64,000 nt of DNA from Endozoicomonas sp. G2_2 (GTDB lineage: Bacteria > Pseudomonadota > Gammaproteobacteria > Nevskiales > Salinisphaeraceae): assembly GCF_017744135.1 (NCBI RefSeq), contig NZ_JAGHQU010000005.1, positions 124,001 through 188,000 of the forward strand. The letters are read 5' to 3'. Below are positions 8,667 to 16,578 of the stretch, in pieces (within the stretch, counting starts at the first letter, position 1; each line of letters starts with the position of its first letter). The notes beneath the pieces were generated by a model, which was not told the origin of the DNA, searched no databases, and saw only the letters and a list, made by a program, of their open reading frames with translations. A program made the position numbers and the translations under genes.

Positions 8667-8956
8667 TGGATCAGCCAGCTCAGCACGATCACGCCGAGCA
8701 CCGTCCATAACAGGGTCGGCACGACCGAGCGGCGCATCAGCGCCTTGGCCGCGGCATAGAGCATGGCGATGCCGATGAGCAGGATCAGCAGCGAGAATAT
8801 CGACGCATTGATGCCCAGCGCGCCGGTCAGCCCGCGGATGAAACTGTCGATCGCGCCGTAGAGATTGTCGAAAAGCCAGCCGAGGCTGTCGACGATGAAG
8901 CGGATCGCGGCGCCGAGCTGCTCGCCGATCCAGTGGAAGAAGTTGTCGATTTCCAT
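8663..8956 (-). CDS. Small membrane protein of unknown function
   Basis: 97 residues. The first half is an aromatic-rich amphipathic region (HWIGEQLG, FIVDSLGWLFDNLYG). A hydrophobic segment follows (ASIFSLLILLIGIAMLY), then a short basic loop and a second hydrophobic helix at the C-terminus. No family is recognised with confidence. Its position convergent to the diguanylate cyclase does not by itself suggest a function. Confidence 0.6.
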   Translation of the reverse strand: MEIDNFFHWIGEQLGAAIRFIVDSLGWLFDNLYGAIDSFIRGLTGALGINASIFSLLILLIGIAMLYAAAKALMRRSVVPTLLWTVLGVIVLSWLIH

Positions 8957-9092
8957 GCGCGCGTCTTGCCGGGTGGTCGGTGAGCGTTTGCTCCAGGCGA
9001 CTCAGTGTAACGGCTTGGCGGCTTGTTGCCGCGTCCGGCGCATCGGCCGTAGTGCTGGCCGTGTGTCGCGAAGTTGCCGCAGGGGCGCGAAA

Positions 9093-9125
9093 GCCGGCCA
9101 CGGCCGCTGGGGCCGCGTGCCGGCC
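9093..9125 (-). terminator. Possible terminator downstream of the entericidin gene
   Basis: A GC-rich imperfect hairpin with GCCGG arms and CACG/CGTG inner pairing, read on the minus strand. Only TTT follows, so it is weak or factor-assisted at best. Confidence 0.3.
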
Positions 9126-9145
9126 GTGAAACGTGGCGGTCCGCC

Positions 9146-9289
9146 TTATTCGGAGGCTTCTTCCTGAACTTCCTCGCCCGCCTGTTCCATGTCTTCGCCG
9201 GCACCCTGGATGGTGTTGCAACCGGCCAGCAGGGTGATCGAGAAAACGGCCAGCGCGAGCAGGCTGGCGATCCTGGACTGACGATTCAT
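9146..9289 (-). CDS. Entericidin-family small lipoprotein
   Basis: 47 residues, too short for most gene callers. It starts at the ATG at 9287-9289, six bases after GGGAG. The signal peptide (SLLALAVFSITLLAGC) ends in a lipobox LAGC with the lipidated Cys at residue 24. The mature part begins CNTIQGAGEDMEQAGEE, the typical entericidin A/B sequence. In Escherichia coli EcnA/EcnB form a lysis-related pair controlled by stress. Here only one copy is present, in its own transcription unit, with an acidic tail (EEVQEEASE). Whether it is toxin-like or antidote-like cannot be told from sequence. Confidence 0.85.
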   Translation of the reverse strand: MNRQSRIASLLALAVFSITLLAGCNTIQGAGEDMEQAGEEVQEEASE

Positions 9290-9388
9290 GCATTACTCCC
9301 TTGTGATCTGGGTTTGCGGCACGACCGTGCGCGATGCCGACCGTACGACGGCTGAATATAGGCGATGCACGGTAGCCGACACCAGGCC

Positions 9389-9874
9389 CTAGCGCGGCGG
9401 CAGCACACGGTCGTGCAGAACGCGGCGCAGCACGAAACTCGAATGCACGCCGGATACACCCTCGATCCGGGTAATGTGCTGAAGTAGCAAGCGCTGGTAG
9501 TCGTCCATGTCGGCCACGGCGATACGCAGCTGATAGTCGGCTTCCTGGCCGGTGATCAGCAGGCATTCCTGGACTTCCGGCAGGGCTTCGACCCGGGCCT
9601 CGAAGTTCGCGAAGCGCTCGGGCGTGTGCTTGTCCATGGAAATGAGCAGCAGCGCGGTCAGCCCGTAGCCGAGCGCGCGGGCATCGACGCGGGCGTGATA
9701 GCCCGTGATCAGGCCGGCCTCCTCGAGTGCGCGCACGCGACGCAGGCACGGCGAAGGCGAGAGATTCACCCGCTCGGCCAGCGCCTGGTTGCTGATCCGG
9801 CCGTCTGCCTGGAGGGCTTCCAGAATCTGACGGTCGAAGCGGTCGATCTGCAGGGTATTACTGTCGTTTTTCAT
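9389..9874 (-). CDS. Lrp/AsnC-family transcriptional regulator
   Basis: 161 residues from the ATG at 9874 (an upstream TTG would add three). The N-terminal winged helix-turn-helix reads FDRQILEALQADGRISN, then LAERVNLSPSPCLRRVRALE. A C-terminal RAM ligand-binding domain follows (GYHARVDARALGYG through DYQRLLLQHITRI). Such regulators bind AT-rich sites as octamers and sense amino acids, most often leucine. The gene is divergent from leuA across a 172-base AT-rich spacer with an inverted repeat. That suggests autoregulation and control of leucine synthesis, which is inference. Confidence 0.9.
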   Translation of the reverse strand: MKNDSNTLQIDRFDRQILEALQADGRISNQALAERVNLSPSPCLRRVRALEEAGLITGYHARVDARALGYGLTALLLISMDKHTPERFANFEARVEALPEVQECLLITGQEADYQLRIAVADMDDYQRLLLQHITRIEGVSGVHSSFVLRRVLHDRVLPPR

Positions 9875-9900
9875 TTGGCGCAATTATTATGCTCAATATA

Positions 9901-9926
9901 GCGTAATATTTAGCAAAATATTGCGC
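9901..9926. promoter_or_regulatory. Inverted repeat between the Lrp-family gene and leuA, likely operator
   Basis: Arms GCGTAATATTT (9901-9911) and AAATATTGCGC (9916-9926) are inverted with one mismatch around AGCA. They lie in a locally AT-rich block in otherwise GC-rich DNA. The centre is about 40 bases from the regulator ATG, as expected for an Lrp/AsnC autoregulatory site. Confidence 0.6.
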
Positions 9927-10046
9927 AATTCGCGAATCGGGCGAAATTTTGGCAATCCGCTGCCGCCCGCGGCGCGTTAGACTGTTCGCCTGATGCACGT
10001 CGGCTACCGGCGACGTGTCCGAAAACACGCCAGTGCGAGGACCACC

Positions 10047-11741
10047 ATGAGCCGTTTTGACCACCGCAAGTATCGCCCCGCCCCGCGGGTGACCGGTTTC
10101 GACCGCACCTGGCCGGATCGCGATCTTCAGAAAGCGCCCATCTGGGTCAGCGAAGATCTGCGTGACGGCAACCAGGCGCTGCTCGAACCAATGACGGTGG
10201 AACAGAAACAGCGGCTCTGGAAGCTGCTGGTGGATGTCGGCATCAAGGAGATCATGGTCGGCTTTCCGTCGGCCAGCCAACCGGACTACGACTTCGTGCG
10301 CTGGCTGATCGACGAGGACCAGATTCCGCACGATGTGACCATCGCAGCACTCACCCAGTCGCGCGATCACCTGATCGATCGCACGTTCGAGTCCTTGGAA
10401 GGGGTGAACAAAGCGATCATCCATCTCTACAACTCGACCTCGACCGTCCAGCGCGAGCGCGTGTTCGAGATGGACGAGGACGGCATCATCGATATCGCTG
10501 TCAAGGGCGCCCAGCGCGTGAAGGAGAACGCGCAGAAGCGCCCGGGCGTGCACTGGAGCCTGGAATATTCGCCGGAGAGCTTTTCCTCCACCGAGGTCGA
10601 GTTTTCCGTGCGCATCTGCGAGGCGGTCATGGATGTCTGGCAGCCCACGCCCGACGACAGAATAATCTTCAACCTGCCGAACACGGTGGAACTGGCCGGT
10701 CCGCATCACCACGCCGACCAGATCGAGTACTTCTGCCAGCACATCAAGAATCGCGAGTCCGTGATCGTGTCCGTGCATACGCACAACGATCGCGGCGGTG
10801 CCGTGGCGGCCGCCGAGCTGGCAATACTGGCGGGTGCGGAGCGTGTCGAAGGCTGCCTGCTGGGCAACGGCGAGCGCACCGGCAACATGGATATCGTGAT
10901 TCTGGCGATGAATCTCTATGGCCAGGGCATCGACCCCGAGCTGGATCTGTCCGATCCCGACGAGATCATTCGCGTGGTCCATGAATGCACCGGCATTCCG
11001 CTGCATCCGCGCCATCCCTGGGTGGGCGAACTGGTCTATACCGCGTTTTCCGGCAGCCATCAGGATGCGATCCGCAAGTCGCTGCGCAAGCAGGGCGAGG
11101 ACGAACACTGGCAGGTGGCCTATCTGCCGATCGACCCGCGTGATATCGGCCGTGACTACCAGGCCGTGATCCGGGTGAACAGCCAGTCCGGCAAGGGGGG
11201 CATGGCGTTCCTGCTCGAGCGCGATTTCGGCATCAATCTGCCGCGCTGGATGATGCTGGCGCTCGCCCCGCACGTGCAGGCCGAGAGCGAGCGTACGGCC
11301 GGCGAGTTGTCCAGCGGGCGCATCCGTGACCTGTTGTTCGAAAAATTCTCGCGCGAGGCGCCGCTCACGCTGGTGGATTACGGCCTGCGGCGTGGCGCCG
11401 AGGGTCAGACGCTGGATGTGACGCTTTCCGACGGCCGCCAGCGTATCGAGCTGCAGGGCCATGGCAACGGACCACTCTCGGCGTTCATCGACGCCTGGCA
11501 TGCGCATGCCGGCGAAGAGATCGCGGTGGCCGACTACTCCGAGCACGCGTTGTCCACCGGCAGCGATGCCGATGCCATCGCCTTCGTGCAGCTGCGCAAG
11601 GACACGGTGCGCATCCCCGCCGTCGCGGAAGACAGCGATACCGTCAGTGCCGCGCTCAAGGCGATCATTGCGGCGCTGAACCTGTCACGCGAGGACGACG
11701 AGACCGGCCAGCGCGGCGGGCTCACGGCACTCGCCAGCTAG
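10047..11741 (+). CDS. leuA: 2-isopropylmalate synthase
   Basis: 564 residues from the ATG at 10047, chosen over an upstream in-frame start because a CGAGGA site precedes it and MSRFDHRKYRP matches family N-termini. It catalyses acetyl-CoA + 2-oxoisovalerate to 2-isopropylmalate, the first step of leucine synthesis. The catalytic barrel begins with SEDLRDGNQALLEP (about 35-48). The metal ligands are in HTHNDRGG (about 244-251) and GNGERTGN (about 273-280). The C-terminal regulatory domain for leucine feedback runs from about 430 to the end. Length and motifs fit the longer type-2 (yeast-like) LeuA form. No other leu genes are adjacent. Confidence 0.95.
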   Translation: MSRFDHRKYRPAPRVTGFDRTWPDRDLQKAPIWVSEDLRDGNQALLEPMTVEQKQRLWKLLVDVGIKEIMVGFPSASQPDYDFVRWLIDEDQIPHDVTIAALTQSRDHLIDRTFESLEGVNKAIIHLYNSTSTVQRERVFEMDEDGIIDIAVKGAQRVKENAQKRPGVHWSLEYSPESFSSTEVEFSVRICEAVMDVWQPTPDDRIIFNLPNTVELAGPHHHADQIEYFCQHIKNRESVIVSVHTHNDRGGAVAAAELAILAGAERVEGCLLGNGERTGNMDIVILAMNLYGQGIDPELDLSDPDEIIRVVHECTGIPLHPRHPWVGELVYTAFSGSHQDAIRKSLRKQGEDEHWQVAYLPIDPRDIGRDYQAVIRVNSQSGKGGMAFLLERDFGINLPRWMMLALAPHVQAESERTAGELSSGRIRDLLFEKFSREAPLTLVDYGLRRGAEGQTLDVTLSDGRQRIELQGHGNGPLSAFIDAWHAHAGEEIAVADYSEHALSTGSDADAIAFVQLRKDTVRIPAVAEDSDTVSAALKAIIAALNLSREDDETGQRGGLTALAS

Positions 11742-11779
11742 GCTTTCACGCGGCAGGCGTCTGTCGCGGCGTACGCGAG

Positions 11780-11807
11780 GGCGGTGGTTTCGGCCACCGC
11801 CTTTTTT
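11780..11807 (+). terminator. Rho-independent terminator of leuA
   Basis: A perfect 8-bp stem, GGCGGTGG with CCACCGCC, around the loop TTTCGG, is followed at once by six T. It lies 39 bases after the leuA stop. Confidence 0.92.
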
Positions 11808-11831
11808 CATGCGCGCGTCGCAGCCGCGCGG

Positions 11832-13058
11832 TCAGCGCCGGAGATTGGTCGGCGTTACCGGCGCGGCGTCGTTGCCCCAGCTGCCGCGGATAAAGCTGAG
11901 CACCGCGGCCAGCTCGCGCTCGCTCAGTTTGTAGAAGGGCGGCATGCCGTGCGGGCGCGGGTTGTCGGCGGTGGCGGCAGCGAAGCCCCCTTCGCGGATC
12001 ATGTTCGCGGCGTTGAGCGGAAAATCCATGGTGACCGCCCGGTTGCCGGCCAGCGCCGGCGCGCCCGCGTCGCCACGGCCGTCGTCGCCATGGCAGCCGG
12101 CACACCGGTCGGCATAGATGGCGCGGCCTTCGGCCATCGCCGTCTGGCGGCCGTCTTCGGACATGCGGATCAGCCGCAGGGGCGAGTCGACCTGCTGTTC
12201 CGGCAGCGCCGTGAGATAGGCGGCCATGGCGCGTGCGTCGTCGTCGCGCAGGTATTGCAGGCTTTCGAAGACCACATCGGCCATCGGCCCCAGCATGGCG
12301 GCATGGTCGCGCTTGCCGCTTTGCAGGAAGTCGGCGGCGTCGGCGATCGATAGTCCCTGCAGCCCGGCCTGTGCCGGGTCGGCCAGTGGCGGCGCATACC
12401 AGCCGTGGATCATCGCGCCGGGGGCATCGTCGGCCGTTTCCATTGCGCCGAAAGCGCCGCGCGCCCGATGGCAGGCATCGCAGTGGCCCAGTCCCTCGAC
12501 GAGATAGCGGCCCCGGTTCCAGTCTGCGCCGCGCGCGTTGTCGTCGGCCTGTTCGCCGGGCTCGAAATAGAGCGCCTGCCACAGGCCCAGCAGGCTGCGA
12601 TAGCGATAGGGAAAGTCCAGATCGTGCGCGGGCTGCGCCTGTTCGACGGGGGCCACGCTTCGCAGATAGGCGTGAATCGCGTCGATATCGTCGCGCGCCA
12701 CGTGCGTGTAGCTGGGATAGGGGCAGGCCGGATACATCGGCGAACCGTCGGCGCGCACGCCCTCGTGCAGGGCGCGATAAAAGTCGTCGGCCGACCAGTT
12801 GCCGATGCCGGTCGCGCCGTCGGGAGTGATGTTGGGCGTGACGAAGGTGCCGTAGTCGCTGTTCAGGTGCAGGCCGCCCGCGAAGGGCTCGCCGCCGGGC
12901 GCGGTGTGGCAACCGCTGCAGTTGCCGATCCGGGTCAGGTATTCGCCGCGCTCGCGCATGGCCTCGTCGGCGGCCGTGGCCGGCAGGGCAAGCGCGAACA
13001 TCAGGCACGCAAGCAACAGCTTCATCATTCGACCGGCGAAAGGGCGTGGCGCGTTCAT
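11832..13058 (-). CDS. Triheme cytochrome c (dehydrogenase-subunit type)
   Basis: 408 residues with a signal peptide (KLLLACLMFALALPATAA). There are three haem c motifs: CSGCH at 47-51, CDACH at 193-197 and CAGCH at 319-323. The spacing and the segments RGEYLTRIGNCSGCH and NRGRYLVEGLGHCDACH resemble the cytochrome subunit of membrane alcohol/gluconate dehydrogenases. It would act in periplasmic electron transfer. No dehydrogenase partner lies nearby. The start overlaps the stop of the upstream cytochrome gene by four bases (ATGA), indicating coupled expression. Confidence 0.88.
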   Translation of the reverse strand: MNAPRPFAGRMMKLLLACLMFALALPATAADEAMRERGEYLTRIGNCSGCHTAPGGEPFAGGLHLNSDYGTFVTPNITPDGATGIGNWSADDFYRALHEGVRADGSPMYPACPYPSYTHVARDDIDAIHAYLRSVAPVEQAQPAHDLDFPYRYRSLLGLWQALYFEPGEQADDNARGADWNRGRYLVEGLGHCDACHRARGAFGAMETADDAPGAMIHGWYAPPLADPAQAGLQGLSIADAADFLQSGKRDHAAMLGPMADVVFESLQYLRDDDARAMAAYLTALPEQQVDSPLRLIRMSEDGRQTAMAEGRAIYADRCAGCHGDDGRGDAGAPALAGNRAVTMDFPLNAANMIREGGFAAATADNPRPHGMPPFYKLSERELAAVLSFIRGSWGNDAAPVTPTNLRR

Positions 13059-13780
13059 GGCGTCGCGGGCTGCGGTACGCTGCCGCAGGTCATGGGGGGC
13101 GCATCGATCGGCTCGGCTGCCGGGCGCGTATCGGCCGGTGTCGGCTGGGCCGCCAGCCAGGCGGCCACGGCTTCCACATCGCGGCCCTTAAGCCGGCTTG
13201 CGATATCGGCCATGCAGTCCGGTGCGGCGGCGTGCCGCGTGCCCACCTGCCAGGCACCGAGCTGCGCCATGATGTACTGGCGCGGCAAGCCCACAAGTCC
13301 CGGCGTGTTCGGCTGTACGCCGGTCAGCCGTTCGCCGTGACAGGCGTCACAGGCCGGGATGCCGGCGGCTTTGTCGCCCTTGCGCGCCAGCTGTCGCCCG
13401 CGTTCGGCCAAGGGCTCGGGCGGCGCGGCCGCGGCGGGTGGATAGGGCGTGTGCTGGTCGGCGAAATACTGCGCGATCTCGAATAGATAGGCGTGCGACA
13501 GATGCGCGACCATGTGATTCATGCTCGTATTGCGGCGCCGGTAGTCCTGATAGTTCACGAGCTGGTTGTAGAGATAGCCGGCCGGCTTGCCATGGATGCG
13601 CGGCACATAGCCGTCCTCGAGTTCGATGCCCTGCGGGCCGTGGCAGGCGCTGCAGGCCGCCACGCGATCCTTCATGCTCGGGCGCGCCGGCTCGGCCGCC
13701 GCGCCCAGCGGCAGCAGCAGAACCAGCGCGATGATGGCCACATAGCCTGCCGTTCGTGGTGTGTATGCATAGCGGGTCAT
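13055..13780 (-). CDS. Diheme cytochrome c (c4-like)
   Basis: 241 residues from the ATG at 13780; the open frame extends further upstream but the signal peptide (VAIIALVLLLPLGAAAE) places the start here. Haem motifs CSACH (43-47) and CDACH (144-148) each begin a c-type domain, as in cytochrome c4-like proteins. The C-terminus is proline-rich with a late single Cys (MTCGS). It is the first gene of a two-gene operon with the triheme cytochrome, so the two probably pass electrons to each other or to a terminal oxidase. Confidence 0.87.
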   Translation of the reverse strand: MTRYAYTPRTAGYVAIIALVLLLPLGAAAEPARPSMKDRVAACSACHGPQGIELEDGYVPRIHGKPAGYLYNQLVNYQDYRRRNTSMNHMVAHLSHAYLFEIAQYFADQHTPYPPAAAAPPEPLAERGRQLARKGDKAAGIPACDACHGERLTGVQPNTPGLVGLPRQYIMAQLGAWQVGTRHAAAPDCMADIASRLKGRDVEAVAAWLAAQPTPADTRPAAEPIDAPPMTCGSVPQPATP

Positions 13781-13963
13781 GCGGCAATCCTGCGCCGAAT
13801 ATTGTGCGGGCCCCCGTGTCGGCCGATAACCTTCTCGAGGGGTGCCGAAAACCGGCTGCATGATAAAGCGTTTCGGCTGCACGCGCAGGGCGGGCCGGGC
13901 GCATCGCCCGCTTCTGTCGATTACGGATGGCGGGGGTGCATGCCGGCACGCTAGGGTAACGGC

Positions 13964-13982
13964 GCTCTCGCGTCGCGAGAGC
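13964..13982. promoter_or_regulatory. Perfect palindrome upstream of the AI-2E transporter gene
   Basis: Arms GCTCTCGCG and CGCGAGAGC around one T, ending 22 bases before the TTG start at 14005. It could be an operator or a 5'-leader hairpin; no regulator can be named. Confidence 0.45.
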
Positions 13983-14004
13983 CATTCAGTTCAGGGAGAA
14001 TGCG

Positions 14005-15135
14005 TTGAGCGAGTCCACAGTCACGCCGGACGGCGGCGACCGGAATCCGGAACAGGGCGACAGCCACGTGCTGCGGCTGTTCGAGCGGCCCATCCAGATC
14101 CGCTCGTTCATCATGACCGCCATTCTGGTGATCCTGCTGCTCTATACGCTCTACTTCGCGCGGTTCATCTTCATCCCGATCGCGCTGGCGCTGATCTTCA
14201 ATCTGCTGCTCGGGCCGGTCGTCACCAAGATGCAGCGCATCTACATGCCCCGCTGGATCAGCGCGCTGCTGTTGATCGGCAGCTTCGCGGCCATCGTCGT
14301 CTACGGCGCCTATACGCTCATGGGCCCGGCGCAATACTGGCTCAATCACGCGCCCGAAGCGTTCACCTCCTTCGACGAGAAGACGAGTCAGCTCCAGGAG
14401 CAGATCCAGGAGATGAACGAGAGCACCGAAAAGATCAAGAAAGCCGCGACCGAGATGATCGGCAAGGCGGCCAATCGCCAGACCATCACCATCAACGAGG
14501 AAGGCCTGCGCGATCAGATCGTGGCCAATCTGCAGTGGACGGCCGGCATCCTGTTCATGACCCTGATCATGCTTTACTTCATGTTGTGCAGTCGCGGGTT
14601 CGTGTTCCGAAAACTGCTGATCATGACGCGAACGGGGCGAAGTCGACGCAACGCAGTGCGCATCGTGCGGCATCTGCAGAGCGATATCAGTCGTTATCTG
14701 GTCACGGTGACCGCGATCAATATCCTGCTGGGCGCGAGCGCCGGGCTGGTGCTTTGGATGATCGGCCTGACCGATCCCATCCTCTGGGGCGTGCTGGTGG
14801 GCGTGCTCAATTTCGCCCCCTATGCCGGAGCGGCGATCTCGCTGGCGGCGATCACGCTTGCCTCCTTCGCCACTTTCGACACGCTCGGGCACGTGCTTGC
14901 CGCGCCAGCGGCGGTGTTTGCGCTCAACGTGCTCGAGGGCAACTTCGTGACCCCGGCCATCCACGGCCAGCGTTTCGAGATGAGCCCGCTGATGGTGTTC
15001 TTCGCGCTGTTCTTCTGGGGCTGGCTATGGGGCGTGGCGGGCATGCTCATGGCCGTGCCGCTGCTGGTGGTCTGCAAGGTCACCTTCGACCACATCGAGG
15101 AGCTGCGTCCGCTCGGTCGCCTGCTCGGGCGCTAG
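14005..15135 (+). CDS. AI-2E family transporter (PerM/TqsA-like membrane protein)
   Basis: 376 residues starting at a TTG five bases after AGGGAGA; the ATG just upstream runs into a stop after one codon. Around eight hydrophobic segments. A long polar loop at about 115-165 (SQLQEQIQEMNESTEKIKK) separates the first three helices from the rest, the usual layout of this family. The C-terminal GVLNFAPYAGA and NFVTPAIHGQRFEMSPL are family hallmarks. Members export autoinducer-2 or act as Na+/H+ or other exporters; the substrate here is unknown. Confidence 0.85.
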   Translation: MSESTVTPDGGDRNPEQGDSHVLRLFERPIQIRSFIMTAILVILLLYTLYFARFIFIPIALALIFNLLLGPVVTKMQRIYMPRWISALLLIGSFAAIVVYGAYTLMGPAQYWLNHAPEAFTSFDEKTSQLQEQIQEMNESTEKIKKAATEMIGKAANRQTITINEEGLRDQIVANLQWTAGILFMTLIMLYFMLCSRGFVFRKLLIMTRTGRSRRNAVRIVRHLQSDISRYLVTVTAINILLGASAGLVLWMIGLTDPILWGVLVGVLNFAPYAGAAISLAAITLASFATFDTLGHVLAAPAAVFALNVLEGNFVTPAIHGQRFEMSPLMVFFALFFWGWLWGVAGMLMAVPLLVVCKVTFDHIEELRPLGRLLGR

Positions 15136-15161
15136 CGTCGCGGCGGCGCGAGCGGGGGCGG

Positions 15162-16493
15162 CTACTGGCGCAGGAAGAGGAAGTAGCCGAGGAACACCAC
15201 CGCGAGCGCGATCATCAGCGGGTGGATTTCGCGATGCCGGCGTGCCGCCAGCATGGTGATCGGGTAAGCGATGAAACCCAGCGCGATGCCGGTGGCGATG
15301 GAATAGGTCAGCGGCATCAGCAGCACGGTGAGAAATGCCGGTACCGCGGTCTCGAAGCGGTCCCAGGCGACATGCTTGAGCGAAGCCGCCATGAGTACGC
15401 CCACCACGATCAACGCCGGTGCCGTCACGGCTTCGGTGACCACCGCCAGTAGCGGCGAGAAGAACAGCGCGAGCAAAAACAGCACCCCGACCACGACCGC
15501 GGTGAAGCCGCTGCGTCCGCCGGCGGCCACGCCCGAGGCCGATTCGATATAGGCCGTGGTCGACGAGGTGCCGATCAGCCCGCTGGCGGTGGTCGCCAGC
15601 GCATCCGCGAACAGCGCGCGCCCGGCGCGCGGCAGCTTGTTGTCGCGAATCAGGCCGGCCTGGCGGGCCACGCCCATGAGCGTGCCGGCGGAGTCGAAGA
15701 AGTCCACGAAAAGCATGGTGCCGATGACCACCGCCATCTGCGGGGTAAACAGGTCGGGCAGATGCGATATCGCCGCGCCGGCGACCGGGCTGATATCCGG
15801 CACAGGGCTGACGATATGCTCGGGCAGGCCCACCAGCCCCGTCGCCATGCCGACGATCGCGGTAATGACCATGCCGAGGAATATGGCGCTGGTCAGGCGC
15901 AGCGTCATCAGGACCACGGTGACCATCAGGCCGAAGATGGCGAGCAGGGTATGCGGATCGGTGAGCGGCGCAAGGCCGACCAGCAGCGCGTCGTCGTTGA
16001 CGATGATGCCGGCATTGGTCAGACCAATGAAGGCGATGAACAGGCCGATGCCGGCGGCCACGGCGTGCTTGAGTTCTTCCGGGATGGCGTTGATCACGCG
16101 CTCACGCAGGCGTGAGACCGTCAGCGCCATGAAGATCAGGCCGGAAACGAACGTACCGGCCAGCGCGGTCTGCCAGTCGATGCCCATGCCGAGCACCACC
16201 GAGAAGGCGAAGAACGCGTTCAGCCCCATGCCCGGCGCCTGGGCGATCGGGTAGCGCGCCAGCAGCCCCATCACCAGCGAGCCGAAGGCGGCGGCCACCG
16301 CGGTCGCGGTGAATACCGCGTCGCGTGGCATGCCCAGGCCGTCGGCGTCCGGCACCGACGCCAGCGACAGCACCGTCGGGTTCACGAACAGGATGTAGGC
16401 CATCGACAGGAAGGTGGTCAGACCGGCCACGCTTTCCGTGCGCCAATTCGTACCGAGGGTTTCGAAATCGAAGTAGCGGGCGATGGCGTTCAA
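15162..16493 (-). CDS. NCS2 family purine permease (AzgA/PbuG-like)
   Basis: 443 residues, apparently from a TTG preceded by GCAGGA. The N-terminal segment with LGTNWRTESVAGLTTFLSM and then AYILFVNP is diagnostic of the AzgA/PbuG hypoxanthine-guanine-adenine branch of NCS2. Further family motifs are APGMGLNAFFAF, FVDFFDSAGTLMGVARQAG and SSTTAYIESASGVAAGGRSG. About 13 membrane segments of a purine:H+ symporter. Specificity among adenine, guanine and hypoxanthine is not decided. Confidence 0.9.
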   Translation of the reverse strand: MNAIARYFDFETLGTNWRTESVAGLTTFLSMAYILFVNPTVLSLASVPDADGLGMPRDAVFTATAVAAAFGSLVMGLLARYPIAQAPGMGLNAFFAFSVVLGMGIDWQTALAGTFVSGLIFMALTVSRLRERVINAIPEELKHAVAAGIGLFIAFIGLTNAGIIVNDDALLVGLAPLTDPHTLLAIFGLMVTVVLMTLRLTSAIFLGMVITAIVGMATGLVGLPEHIVSPVPDISPVAGAAISHLPDLFTPQMAVVIGTMLFVDFFDSAGTLMGVARQAGLIRDNKLPRAGRALFADALATTASGLIGTSSTTAYIESASGVAAGGRSGFTAVVVGVLFLLALFFSPLLAVVTEAVTAPALIVVGVLMAASLKHVAWDRFETAVPAFLTVLLMPLTYSIATGIALGFIAYPITMLAARRHREIHPLMIALAVVFLGYFLFLRQ

Positions 16494-16578
16494 GGCGGAT
16501 CCTGCGCTCGGGCGTTGTCAGGCCGCGCATGATACAAAAAACATGCCGCACGACGCCCGCGCCGCGGGGCCTGGGTGG

